From positions 62,001 through 126,000 of the forward strand of contig NZ_PUDR01000005.1 of NCBI RefSeq assembly GCF_003012935.1: a stretch of DNA of 64,000 bases, given 5' to 3'. The translations under genes and the position numbers were made by a program. Below the pieces are notes generated by a model. That model was not told where the DNA came from. It was given only the letters and a program-made list of their open reading frames with translations, and searched no databases. The DNA comes from Pannonibacter carbonis (GTDB lineage: Bacteria; Pseudomonadota; Alphaproteobacteria; Rhizobiales; Stappiaceae). Position 1 is the stretch's first letter. Every line of letters starts with the position of its first letter. This document shows positions 37,372 through 45,700 of the stretch, piece by piece.

Positions 37372-37390
37372 GTCATTCAGAAAGGATGAC
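37372..37390 (+). promoter_or_regulatory. Leader hairpin of flagellin 1 (loop AGAAA)
   Basis: GTCATTC (37372-37378) pairs with GGATGAC (37384-37390), including one T-G pair, presenting the loop AGAAA. It ends 27 nt before the ATG. Confidence 0.5.
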
Positions 37391-37416
37391 AGGCGCAAAC
37401 CAGAAGGAACAAAAAA

Positions 37417-38577
37417 ATGTCAGGAGTAACACTTTCAAGCGCTGTGAGAAACAACCTCACGGCTCTGCAGTCCACGTCGCAGATGATGAGCAAGGTCCAG
37501 GAGAAGCTCTCCACGGGCAAGAAGGTCAACTCGGCGCTCGACAACCCGAATTCTTTCTTTACCGCGCAGGGCCTTTCGAACCGCGCAGGTGACCTTGGCA
37601 CCCTTCTGGATGACATGGGCCAGACCGTCCAGACGCTGAAGGCAGCCGACAAGGGGATCAGTTCGATCTCCGGCCTCGTCGATGCCGCCAAGGCGAAGGC
37701 CAACCAGGCCGCCCAGACCTCAAGCCAGACCCAGCGCGCCCAGTACGCCAAAGAGTTCAACGAGCTGATGGGCCAGATCGAGTCCGTCGCAAAGGACTCC
37801 AGCTACAAGGGCAAGAACCTGCTCGGCGGCAAGGGCAACGACGTCTCGGTGACGTTCAACGAAAACGGCACCTCCAAGCTGAGCATAACCGCCGTTGACT
37901 TCACCGACACCACCTCGTCCACCGGCCTGAACCTGTCGGACCTGGCAACCGGCACCAGCGGCACCGCGACGATTACCTTGACCAACGGCACTGCCACCAC
38001 GGCCCTCACCGGCGGCAGCCTGCTGACCGCAGACAGCGAATTTGCGGCCGGCGACGTCCTCAGCCTGACCGACACCAATGGCACGGAAATCGGCAAGCTC
38101 GAGATCACCGCGACGACCACTGTCAACGACCTGAAGAAGTTCCTTGACGATACCTCAGGCATCAAAGCGGAGCTCTCCGGTGGCACGATGACCGTGACTT
38201 CCGAGTTCAAGCTGACGATGAAGTCGTCGTCTGAAGCTGCCGGCTCCTTCGCTGACCGCACGACCAACAACTCGGCAGAGTCGGGCTTTGCCAAGGACAG
38301 CGACATTGACGCCGCCTTGCGCAAACTGAAGAGCGCCCAGGATACCTTGCGCGGCCAAGCGTCAACTTTTGGCACCAACCTGTCGATCGTGCAGAACCGT
38401 CAGGACTTCACCAAATCGATGATCAACACCCTGGAAGAAGGCGCCGGCAAGCTCACCCTCGCCGACACCAATCAGGAAGGCGCCAACCTTCTGGCCCTGC
38501 AGACCCAGCAGTCCCTGGCCTCAACGGCCCTGTCGCTGGCAGCATCTGCTGACCAGAACGTGCTGCGTCTGTTCTGA
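37417..38577 (+). CDS. Flagellin 1 (short class)
   Basis: The 386-residue protein has the flagellin N-terminal helices (SAVRNNLTALQSTSQMMSKVQEKLSTGKKVNSALDNPNSFF) and C-terminal helices (NRQDFTKSMINTLEEGAGKLTLADTNQEGANLLALQTQQSLASTALSLAASADQNVLRLF). The variable centre (about 150-280) has one beta module, AGDVLSLTDTNGTEIGKLEITATTTVNDLKKFLDDTSGIKAEL. It makes the filament. The leader has an AGAAA-loop hairpin. Its central region is near-identical in DNA to flagellin 2. Confidence 0.97.
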   Translation: MSGVTLSSAVRNNLTALQSTSQMMSKVQEKLSTGKKVNSALDNPNSFFTAQGLSNRAGDLGTLLDDMGQTVQTLKAADKGISSISGLVDAAKAKANQAAQTSSQTQRAQYAKEFNELMGQIESVAKDSSYKGKNLLGGKGNDVSVTFNENGTSKLSITAVDFTDTTSSTGLNLSDLATGTSGTATITLTNGTATTALTGGSLLTADSEFAAGDVLSLTDTNGTEIGKLEITATTTVNDLKKFLDDTSGIKAELSGGTMTVTSEFKLTMKSSSEAAGSFADRTTNNSAESGFAKDSDIDAALRKLKSAQDTLRGQASTFGTNLSIVQNRQDFTKSMINTLEEGAGKLTLADTNQEGANLLALQTQQSLASTALSLAASADQNVLRLF

Positions 38578-38616
38578 TTTCGTTACACAGGGAGAGCGTC
38601 GGACAACAAGACGCGG

Positions 38617-38645
38617 AAAACGGCGGGCCATCGGTCCGCCGTTTT
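38617..38645 (+). terminator. Terminator of flagellin 1
   Basis: AAAACGGCGG (38617-38626) pairs with CCGCCGTTTT (38636-38645), followed by ACTTTTT. It is a strong intrinsic terminator. Confidence 0.85.
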
Positions 38646-38747
38646 ACTTTTTCGCTTTTCGCAACCCCTTCCAGCACAAGCATTTTGCAAATCACTACTT
38701 TCAATACTTCAATCCCCGTTAAGGTTAAATTGCGCTAACCAAGTCTT

Positions 38748-38762
38748 TTTACATCTCATTCG
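38748..38762 (+). promoter_or_regulatory. Degenerate CtrA-like site upstream of flagellin 2
   Basis: TTTACATCTCATTCG has the TTTAC half-site and the same register as the flagellin 3-5 boxes, ending 78 bp before the ATG, but two mismatches in the second half-site. Confidence 0.3.
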
Positions 38763-38788
38763 CATTTAAAGCGCAGATTTTCTCACAT

Positions 38789-38833
38789 CAGACCCAGGAA
38801 GGGTTTGAGTAAAACACATTCCCAGGAAGGAAT
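38789..38833 (+). promoter_or_regulatory. Two AGGAA-loop hairpins in the flagellin 2 leader
   Basis: Hairpin 1: CAGACCC (38789-38795) with GGGTTTG (38801-38807), one G-T pair, loop AGGAA. Hairpin 2: ATTCC (38818-38822) with GGAAT (38829-38833), loop CAGGAA. They end 33 and 7 nt before the ATG; the second covers the ribosome-binding site. Confidence 0.6.
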
Positions 38834-38839
38834 AGAACG

Positions 38840-40000
38840 ATGTCTGGTATTACAATTTCGAGCGCAGTGCGCGCCAACCTCTCCGCTCTTCAGTCGACTT
38901 CTGAAATGATGAGCCGCGTCCAGGAGAAACTCTCCACAGGCAGAAAGGTCAACTCGGCGCTCGATAACCCGAATTCTTTCTTCACTGCGAAGGGCCTGGA
39001 AAACCGGTCAAGCGACCTTGGCACCCTTCTGGACGACATGGGCCAGACCGTCCAGACCCTGAAGGCAGCCGACAAGGGGATCACCTCGATCTCCGGCCTC
39101 GTCGACGCCGCCAAGGCAAAGGCCAACCAGGCCGCCCAGACCTCAAGCCAGACCCAGCGCGCGCAGTACGCCAAAGAGTTCAACGAGCTGATGTCCCAGA
39201 TCGAGTCCGTCGCAAAGGACTCCGGCTACAAGGGCAAGAACCTGCTCGGCGGTACCGGTAACGATCTGAAGGTGACGTTCAACGAAAACGGCTCGTCGAA
39301 ACTCGACATTTCCGCCGTTAACTTCACCGACACCACCTCGTCTACCGGCCTGAACCTTTCGGACCTGGCAACCGGCACCAGCGGCACCGCGACCATCACG
39401 CTGACCAACGGCACGGCCACCACGGCCCTCACCGGCGGCAGCCTGCTGGCCGCAGACAGCGAATTTGCGGCCGGCGATGTCCTCAGCCTGACCGACACCA
39501 ATGGCACGGAAATCGGCAAGCTCGAGATCACCGCGACGACCACTGTCAACGACCTGAAGAAGTTCCTTGACGATACCTCGGGCATCAAAGCGGAGCTCTC
39601 CGGTGGCACGATGACCGTGACTTCCGAGTTCAAGCTGACGATGAAGTCGTCGTCTGAAGCTGCCGGCTCCTTCGCTGACCGCACGACCAACAACTCGGCA
39701 GAGTCGGGCTTTGCCAAGGACAGCGACATTGACGCTGCCCTGAAGAAGCTGAAGGGCGCACAGGACACCCTGCGTGCCCAGGCCTCGACCTTCGGTACCA
39801 ACCTGTCGATCGTGCAGAACCGTCAGGACTTCACCAAGGCGATGATCAACACCCTTGAAGAAGGCGCCGGCAAGCTCACCCTCGCCGACACAAACAAGGA
39901 AGGCGCCAACCTTCTGGCCCTGCAGACCCAGCAGTCCCTGGCCTCCACGGCCCTGTCGCTGGCCTCGCAGGCCGACCAGAACGTGCTGCGTCTGTTCTGA
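38840..40000 (+). CDS. Flagellin 2 (short class)
   Basis: The 386-residue protein is close to flagellin 1: the same N-terminal core (SAVRANLSALQSTSEMMSRVQEKLSTGRKVNSALDNPNSFF), single central beta module and C-terminal core ending SQADQNVLRLF. DNA from about 39479 to 39735 is almost identical to 38056-38312, consistent with recent conversion or duplication. The leader carries two AGGAA-loop hairpins. It is a second filament subunit or a paralog used at another filament position. Confidence 0.97.
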   Translation: MSGITISSAVRANLSALQSTSEMMSRVQEKLSTGRKVNSALDNPNSFFTAKGLENRSSDLGTLLDDMGQTVQTLKAADKGITSISGLVDAAKAKANQAAQTSSQTQRAQYAKEFNELMSQIESVAKDSGYKGKNLLGGTGNDLKVTFNENGSSKLDISAVNFTDTTSSTGLNLSDLATGTSGTATITLTNGTATTALTGGSLLAADSEFAAGDVLSLTDTNGTEIGKLEITATTTVNDLKKFLDDTSGIKAELSGGTMTVTSEFKLTMKSSSEAAGSFADRTTNNSAESGFAKDSDIDAALKKLKGAQDTLRAQASTFGTNLSIVQNRQDFTKAMINTLEEGAGKLTLADTNKEGANLLALQTQQSLASTALSLASQADQNVLRLF

Positions 40001-40024
40001 TCCATACGATCCGCAAGACACTGC

Positions 40025-40050
40025 AAGCGGCGGGCCTCGGCCCGCCGCTT
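40025..40050 (+). terminator. Terminator of flagellin 2
   Basis: AAGCGGCGGGC and GCCCGCCGCTT form a perfect 11-bp stem with a 4-nt CTCG loop; the T tract is short. Confidence 0.8.
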
Positions 40051-40143
40051 TGCGTTTCAGCCCTCGCGCCCCTGCGACAGAAGCCGCAGGGTTAATCTTT
40101 TACTAACACCCCCACCAGCCCTTCAAAGCTTTCAGCCTACGAG

Positions 40144-40190
40144 TTTACGTTTGATTAACCTTAAAATTTCAGTCGTTTACCTTTGATTAG
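40144..40190 (+). promoter_or_regulatory. Two CtrA-like boxes upstream of flagellin 3
   Basis: TTTACGTTTGATTAA (40144-40158) has one mismatch to TTAA-N7-TTAA. TTTACCTTTGATTAG (40176-40190) has two. They are direct repeats. The second ends 78 bp before the ATG, matching the flagellin 4 box (77 bp). Confidence 0.5.
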
Positions 40191-40217
40191 GGTTACCAAA
40201 TCATGATTGCTCCATAC

Positions 40218-40260
40218 CCGCTCAGGAAGAGCGGCGGCACGTGATGGACCCAGGAAAGGG
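40218..40260 (+). promoter_or_regulatory. AGGAA-loop hairpins in the flagellin 3 leader
   Basis: Hairpin 1: CCGCTC (40218-40223) with GAGCGG (40229-40234), loop AGGAA, perfect 6-bp stem. A weak second one pairs CCC with GGG around AGGAAA at 40249-40260. They end 34 and 8 nt before the ATG. Confidence 0.6.
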
Positions 40261-40267
40261 ACTAGTA

Positions 40268-41785
40268 ATGACTGATATTACCCTGTCAGCTGCCGTACGG
40301 CAGAACCTGCTGACGTTGCAGACCACCGCAGACCTGATGTCTGGCGTCCAGAACAAGCTGGCAACCGGCAAGAAGGTCAACACGGCCCTCGACAATCCGA
40401 ATTCCTTCTTCACCGCGTCGGGTCTCAGCAACCGCGCCAAGGACCTCGGCACCCTGCTTGACGACATGGGCCAGGTGGTGCAGACGATGAAGGCAGCTGA
40501 TCAGGGCATCACCTCGATCACCAAGCTGGTCGAAACTGCCAAGGCCAAGGCCAACCAGGCCCTGCAGACCCAGAGCCAGTATGAGCGCGCCCAGTACGCC
40601 AAGCAGTACAACGACCTCCTGAAGCAGATCGAGGACGTCGCCAAGGACTCGTCGTACAAGGGCAAGAACCTGCTCGCCGGCGAAGGCAACGATCTCACCG
40701 CCATCTTCAACGAGGACAACACCTCCAAGCTGACCGTGTCGGCCGTCGACTACACCGACACGACCCTGTCCGGCGGCCTGAACCTCTCCGATCTGGCCAC
40801 CGCCAAAGGCGGCGCCTCGTCGCTGCAGATCGAAGGCGGCAAGGCCTCGATCACCTTCACCAATGGCTCAGGCAATACGCTGACCTCGGGTTCGTTGATC
40901 TCGGATGCGACCTCTGTCGCCCTCGGCGATGTGCTTCAGCTGCGCACTGCAGCCTCCGGTGGCGGTGCGATCGTCAGCGGCACCTCGGCCATCACGGTCG
41001 GCGCCAACACCACCGTCCAGAACGTCGTCGACGAGATCAACAAGGCTGCTGGCGTCCGGGCCGAGTTTGACGAAAAGACCGGCACCCTCAGCATCACGTC
41101 GAATGACAACGTCTACCTGCGCAACACAGATGCCGGCGCCGCAACGCCGGCGCCTTCGGATCTGGCTTCATTGACGGCTGCCAACTTCACCGCCGGAAGC
41201 CAGTTGCTCATGGACACCGGCTCCTTCGCGGTCGGCGACATCCTCAAGCTCGTTGACGGCAACGGCTACGAACTGGGTTCGCTGGAAGTCGGCAAGAAGA
41301 CTTCTGTTAACGACCTTGTCGACTTCATCAAGGACTTCAACGGTGTCAAGGCCTCGTTCAACACCGGCACCGGCAAGGTGACGATCGAGAGCGATGTCTC
41401 ACTCACCTTGAAGAGCGACAACAAGGATTTCGCTGCGGCCGCCTTCACGGCCGATACTGACGGCATCAATGTCGTAGCCCAGCAGGAATCCGGCTTTGCC
41501 TCGGATGAGGCGATCAACAAGGTCGTCGACCGGCTGAACAACGCCCTGTCGAACCTGCGCTCGCAGGCGTCCGAGTTCGGTACCAACCTGTCGACCGTGG
41601 AAATCCGTCAGGATTACACGAAGAAGATGATCAACACGCTTCAGGAAGGCGCCGGCAAGCTGACCCTGGCCGATACAAACCAGGAAGGTGCGAACCTCCT
41701 GGCCCTGCAGACCCGGCAGCAGTTGGCTTCGACATCCTTGTCCTTCGCCTCGCAGGCGGACCAGACAGTGCTGTCCCTGTTCTAA
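40268..41785 (+). CDS. Flagellin 3 (long class)
   Basis: The 505-residue protein has the same core ends as the short flagellins (SAAVRQNLLTLQTTADLMSGVQNKLATGKKVNTALDNPNSFF; LAL QTRQQLASTSLSFASQADQTVLSLF). Its centre has two related beta modules (LGDVLQLRTA...AEFDEKTGTLSITS; VGDILKLVDGNGYELGSLEVGKKTSVNDLVDF), where the short class has one. ATG 40268 is chosen; an in-frame ATG at 40241 precedes the leader hairpin. It is nearly identical to flagellin 4 over its whole length (both 505 residues). Confidence 0.97.
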   Translation: MTDITLSAAVRQNLLTLQTTADLMSGVQNKLATGKKVNTALDNPNSFFTASGLSNRAKDLGTLLDDMGQVVQTMKAADQGITSITKLVETAKAKANQALQTQSQYERAQYAKQYNDLLKQIEDVAKDSSYKGKNLLAGEGNDLTAIFNEDNTSKLTVSAVDYTDTTLSGGLNLSDLATAKGGASSLQIEGGKASITFTNGSGNTLTSGSLISDATSVALGDVLQLRTAASGGGAIVSGTSAITVGANTTVQNVVDEINKAAGVRAEFDEKTGTLSITSNDNVYLRNTDAGAATPAPSDLASLTAANFTAGSQLLMDTGSFAVGDILKLVDGNGYELGSLEVGKKTSVNDLVDFIKDFNGVKASFNTGTGKVTIESDVSLTLKSDNKDFAAAAFTADTDGINVVAQQESGFASDEAINKVVDRLNNALSNLRSQASEFGTNLSTVEIRQDYTKKMINTLQEGAGKLTLADTNQEGANLLALQTRQQLASTSLSFASQADQTVLSLF

Positions 41786-41822
41786 GAATCAGTCGCGCGA
41801 CTCACAACCTGACACTCACCGC

Positions 41823-41848
41823 AAAGGCGGGGCGAAAGCCCCGCCTTT
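41823..41848 (+). terminator. Terminator of flagellin 3
   Basis: AAAGGCGGGGC and GCCCCGCCTTT form a perfect 11-bp stem around GAAA. The same hairpin recurs at 42031-42055, beyond repeat B, and at 43882-43907 after flagellin 4. Confidence 0.85.
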
Positions 41849-41855
41849 AGCTTTA

Positions 41856-42022
41856 TGACAAACTGCGGCCTCACCGATGTCATCCCAGCCGAGCGCAGCG
41901 CCGAGCCGGGACCGGAGAGTCCAGGCCTCTATAATTCAATGAGTTAAGCCCGGAAAGACCTTGGCTCTCCGGTCCCGGATCTCCGCTTCGCTGCGTCCGG
42001 GATGACCATCCAGGGTTTGTGA
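41856..42022. repeat. Palindromic dispersed repeat, copy B
   Basis: Begins TGACAAACTGCGG and ends GGGTTTGTGA. Internal arms GTCATCCCAGCCGAGCGCAG...GAGCCGGGACCGGAGAG and CTCTCCGGTCCCGGATC...GTCCGGGATGAC are closely similar to copy A. It lies between flagellins 3 and 4 and is flanked by a duplicated terminator. Confidence 0.8.
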
Positions 42023-42030
42023 TCAACCTC

Positions 42031-42055
42031 AGGCGGGGCGAAAGCCCCGCCTTTT
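42031..42055. terminator. Second copy of the flagellin 3 terminator
   Basis: AGGCGGGGC pairs with GCCCCGCCT around GAAA, then TTTTGC. It lies on the far side of repeat B from flagellin 3 and is followed by the same TTTTGC as the flagellin 4 terminator. Confidence 0.7.
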
Positions 42056-42234
42056 GCATTTGCGCGAACTCTGCCCCCTGCCCTCACCCGGCGCGCCAGA
42101 CAAACTTATGTTGCAGGTTGGCCCGAGACGTAAATTTTTTATCCACACTCGCCATGCCGGTTTTGCATAACGCAACGAATTCAGAGGGTTTCGGTAACCT
42201 CTGTGCAGAAATGGTAAACGGAAGCCCCACATCG

Positions 42235-42249
42235 TTAACCCTTGATTAA
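42235..42249 (+). promoter_or_regulatory. CtrA-type box upstream of flagellin 4
   Basis: TTAACCCTTGATTAA is a perfect TTAA-N7-TTAA site, ending 77 bp before the flagellin 4 ATG. Confidence 0.65.
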
Positions 42250-42276
42250 GGTTAACTAAAGATGATCAAGGCCAAC

Positions 42277-42318
42277 CCGCTCAGGAAGAGCGGTACCAGT
42301 ATCTGCCCCAGGAAAGGG
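42277..42318 (+). promoter_or_regulatory. AGGAA-loop hairpins in the flagellin 4 leader
   Basis: Hairpin 1: CCGCTC (42277-42282) with GAGCGG (42288-42293), loop AGGAA. A weak second one pairs CCC with GGG around AGGAAA at 42307-42318. They end 33 and 8 nt before the ATG; the stem and loop sequence equal those of flagellin 3. Confidence 0.6.
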
Positions 42319-42325
42319 ATTAGTA

Positions 42326-43843
42326 ATGTCCGATATTACCCTGTCGGCTGCCGTACGGCAGAACCTGCTGACGCTGCAGACCACCGCCGACCTGATGTCC
42401 GGTGTTCAGAACCGCCTCGCAACCGGCAAGAAGGTCAACTCCGCCCTCGACAATCCGAACTCCTTCTTCACGGCCTCTGGCCTCAATTTCCGCGCCAATG
42501 ACCTCAGCAGCCTGCTCGACGACATGGGCCAGGTGGTGCAGACGATGAAGGCAGCTGATCAGGGTATCACCTCGATCACCAAGCTGGTCGAAACTGCCAA
42601 GGCCAAGGCCAACCAGGCCCTGCAGACCCAGAGCCAGTATGAGCGCGCCCAGTACGCCAAGCAGTACAACGACCTCTTGAAGCAGATCGAGGACGTCGCC
42701 AAGGACTCGTCCTACAAGGGCAAGAACCTGCTCGCCGGCGAAGGCAACGATCTCACCGCCATCTTCAACGAGGACAACACCTCCAAGCTGACCGTGTCGG
42801 CCGTCGACTACACCGACACGACCCTGTCCGGAGGCCTGAACCTCTCCGATCTGGCCAAGGCCAAGGGTGGTGCGTCTGCCCTGCAGATCGAAGGCGGCAA
42901 GACCTCGGTCACCTTCACCAACGGCTCCGGCAATACGCTCACGTCCGGTTCGCTGATCTCGGACGCCACCAGCCTTGAACTCGGCGACGTGCTGCAACTG
43001 CGCACCGCAGCCTCCGGTGGCGGCACGCTTGTCAGCGGCACCTCGGCCATCACAATCGGTGCCAACACCACCGTTCAGAACGTCGTTGACGAGATCAACA
43101 AGGCTGCTGGCGTCCGGGCCGAGTTTGACGAAAAGACCGGCACCCTCAGCATCACGTCGAATGACAACGTTTACCTGCGCAACACAGATGCCGGCGCCGC
43201 AACGCCGGCACCTTCGGATCTGGCTTCATTGACGGCTGCCAACTTCACCGCCGGAAGCCAGTTGCTCATGGACACCGGCTCCTTCGCGGTCGGCGACATC
43301 CTCAAGCTCGTTGACGGCAACGGCTACGAACTGGGTTCGCTGGAAATCGGCAAGAAGACTTCTGTTAACGACCTTGTCGACTTCATCAAGGACTTCAACG
43401 GTGTCAAGGCCTCGTTCAACAGCGGCACCGGCAAGGTGACGATCGAGAGCGATGTCTCACTCACCTTGAAGAGCGACAACAAGAACTTCAACGCGGCTGC
43501 CTTCACGGCTGATACCGATGGCGTGAATGTGGTCGCGCAACAGGAATCCGGCTTTGCCTCGGATGAGGCGATCAACAAGGTCATCGACCGGCTGAACAAC
43601 GCCCTGTCGAACCTGCGCTCGCAGGCGTCCGAGTTCGGTACCAACCTGTCGACCGTGGAAATCCGTCAGGATTACACGAAGAAGATGATCAACACGCTTC
43701 AGGAAGGCGCCGGCAAGCTGACCCTGGCCGATACAAACCAGGAAGGTGCGAACCTCCTGGCCCTGCAGACACGGCAGCAGTTGGGATCGACATCCTTGTC
43801 CTTCGCCTCGCAGGCGGACCAGACAGTGCTGTCCCTGTTCTAA
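42326..43843 (+). CDS. Flagellin 4 (long class)
   Basis: The 505-residue protein is near-identical to flagellin 3, with scattered changes, for example GLNFRANDLSSLLDD in place of GLSNRAKDLGTLLDD. It has the flagellin N- and C-terminal cores and the duplicated central beta module. The 3' region and the DNA downstream to the terminator are also shared with flagellin 3, so the duplication included the terminator. Control elements upstream are a perfect CtrA-type box and AGGAA hairpins. The ATG at 42326 is preceded by AGGAAAGGG. Confidence 0.97.
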   Translation: MSDITLSAAVRQNLLTLQTTADLMSGVQNRLATGKKVNSALDNPNSFFTASGLNFRANDLSSLLDDMGQVVQTMKAADQGITSITKLVETAKAKANQALQTQSQYERAQYAKQYNDLLKQIEDVAKDSSYKGKNLLAGEGNDLTAIFNEDNTSKLTVSAVDYTDTTLSGGLNLSDLAKAKGGASALQIEGGKTSVTFTNGSGNTLTSGSLISDATSLELGDVLQLRTAASGGGTLVSGTSAITIGANTTVQNVVDEINKAAGVRAEFDEKTGTLSITSNDNVYLRNTDAGAATPAPSDLASLTAANFTAGSQLLMDTGSFAVGDILKLVDGNGYELGSLEIGKKTSVNDLVDFIKDFNGVKASFNSGTGKVTIESDVSLTLKSDNKNFNAAAFTADTDGVNVVAQQESGFASDEAINKVIDRLNNALSNLRSQASEFGTNLSTVEIRQDYTKKMINTLQEGAGKLTLADTNQEGANLLALQTRQQLGSTSLSFASQADQTVLSLF

Positions 43844-43881
43844 GAATCAGTCGCGCGACTCACATCCTGACACTCACCGCG

Positions 43882-43907
43882 AAGGCGGGGCGAAAGCCCC
43901 GCCTTTT
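43882..43907 (+). terminator. Terminator of flagellin 4
   Basis: AAGGCGGGGC and GCCCCGCCTT pair around GAAA, followed by TTGCG. Sequence equals the flagellin 3 terminator. Confidence 0.85.
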
Positions 43908-44026
43908 GCGTTGTTGCACGCTTGCAACCAGTTCCCCCCAGTCGAATTTTATCGTTGGTTTTCAATCAGATAAAAGAAACCATTTGGTAACTTCACTCAC
44001 CAAACCGTTAACAGGTACACAGCGCA

Positions 44027-44041
44027 TTTACTTTTCATTAA
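44027..44041 (+). promoter_or_regulatory. CtrA-like box upstream of flagellin 5
   Basis: TTTACTTTTCATTAA has one mismatch to TTAA-N7-TTAA and ends 69 bp before the ATG, close to the distance seen for flagellins 3 and 4. Confidence 0.5.
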
Positions 44042-44109
44042 GAAATAAGGTCAGAACATCGTCAGTGGTTTGTTAATGGACCACACTTGTAGAGATCGGT
44101 GAGCACGCC

Positions 44110-45609
44110 ATGAGCGACATTGTCCTGTCCAGCGCCGTCCGGGAGAACCTGCTCTCGCTCAAGAATACCGCCCAGCTGATGTCCACGACGCAGAACCGTC
44201 TGGCCACCGGCCTGAAGGTGAACAGTGCCCTCGACAATCCGAACTCGTTTTTCACGGCCGCCGGCCTCAATGACCGGGCCAAGGATCTGAACAATCTGCT
44301 CGACAGCATGGGACAGGCCGTTCAGACCATCAAGGCAGCCGACAACGGCATCACCTCAATCACCAAGCTGGTGGAATCTGCGAAGGCCATCGCCAATCAG
44401 GCTCTTCAAACGCAGAGCGAGTATGAGCGCAAGGTCTACGCCGAGCGCTACAATGCCGTGATGGAGCAGATCGAAGACATGGCACGCGATGCCAGCTACA
44501 AGGGCAAGAACCTTTTGGCTGGGGCTGGCAACGAGCTGACCGTCATCTTCAATGAAGACAGCACATCAACGTTGAAAGTGCTCCCGGTTGATTTCACCGA
44601 CACGACGCTTGAAGACGGCCTGGCCCTCAAGGATCTCGCAACGGGAGCCGGCGCAACTGCATCTTTTGCACTGAGCAGTGCAAACGCCACACTGGATCTT
44701 ACCGGGCTGCAGGCGTCTTCAAACCTGAATGAACTGGCTGCCTGGGCCGATGGGGATGTCGTCAGTGTGTCTGACGGCGTCACCACGAAAACATTTACGA
44801 TCGGCAGTGGACCGGGCCAGATCAGGACGGTCCAGGACTATGTCAATGCCCTCAACAACGTTGGCGGCATCAAGGCGAAGTTCGACGAAGGCACTGACCA
44901 GATTACAGTAACGTCTGGCGTTGGCGTCAACGTGACCATTGCGAAGAACGCGGCGGGCGGCGGGTCAGCAACGAACGGCGGCATCGGGACCGGGACAACA
45001 ACCCTGACGACCGCACCGATGACCCAGAATGCCAAACTCATTTCGTCCGGCAGCTATCAAGTCGGTGACGTCTTGCGGATCGTCGACGGCAATGGCTACG
45101 AGGCCGCCGCGCTGGAAGTCTCAGCGAACACAACGATAGATGATCTCGTCAAGCTCATGAACGGCGTCAAGGGCCTCAAGGCCGGCTTCTCCGGGGGCAC
45201 GATCAGCCTGATCGGGGATGTTTCCTTTGACGTAAAGAGCAGCAACCCGGATTTCAATATTGCAGCGCTTGCGACCACCGACGGAACGGTGAAGCTGACG
45301 GCAACGGACTCCGACTTCAAGGACGATACCGACATCGAGCGGACGCTGCAGGCCATCAACTCGGCGCTCGCAACGCTAAGGTCCAGCGCATCGTCACTCG
45401 GAACCACCCTGTCGACCGTGGAAGTCCGCCAGAAGTTTACACGGCAGCTGATCAACACCCTTGAAGTGGGAGCGGGCGCCCTGACGATCGCCGACATGAA
45501 CCAGGAAGGTGCCAACATGCTGGCACTCCAGACCCGGCAGCAGTTGTCCTCCACCGCCCTCTCGCTCGCCAACCAGGCGGACCAGAGCGTGCTCAGCCTG
45601 TTCGGCTGA
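44110..45609 (+). CDS. Flagellin 5 (long class, divergent)
   Basis: The 499-residue protein has the flagellin cores (SAVRENLLSLKNTAQLMSTTQNRLATGLKVNSALDNPNSFF; LALQTRQQLSSTALSLANQADQSVLSLFG) but is clearly diverged from flagellins 3 and 4 in sequence and in the first central module. The leader has a GTGGT/ACCAC hairpin (44065-44084) without an AGGAA loop. No terminator is visible before flbT, so flagellin 5, flbT and flaF may be co-transcribed. Confidence 0.96.
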   Translation: MSDIVLSSAVRENLLSLKNTAQLMSTTQNRLATGLKVNSALDNPNSFFTAAGLNDRAKDLNNLLDSMGQAVQTIKAADNGITSITKLVESAKAIANQALQTQSEYERKVYAERYNAVMEQIEDMARDASYKGKNLLAGAGNELTVIFNEDSTSTLKVLPVDFTDTTLEDGLALKDLATGAGATASFALSSANATLDLTGLQASSNLNELAAWADGDVVSVSDGVTTKTFTIGSGPGQIRTVQDYVNALNNVGGIKAKFDEGTDQITVTSGVGVNVTIAKNAAGGGSATNGGIGTGTTTLTTAPMTQNAKLISSGSYQVGDVLRIVDGNGYEAAALEVSANTTIDDLVKLMNGVKGLKAGFSGGTISLIGDVSFDVKSSNPDFNIAALATTDGTVKLTATDSDFKDDTDIERTLQAINSALATLRSSASSLGTTLSTVEVRQKFTRQLINTLEVGAGALTIADMNQEGANMLALQTRQQLSSTALSLANQADQSVLSLFG

Positions 45610-45700
45610 TGGGAATACGTCGAAACGTTAAAGATCGCATGGGCGTCGTTAACCATTTGGTTAATGGTTGTGAACCAAACTGGACTGTGGGGGGCTGGTC

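Noticed and set aside
34514-37416. Sigma-54 promoters (TGGC-N8-TTGC type) for class III flagellar genes, expected because FliX is present
   Set aside because: I looked upstream of flgI and flagellin 1, including TGGCAATTG near 37357, but the -24/-12 spacing does not fit.
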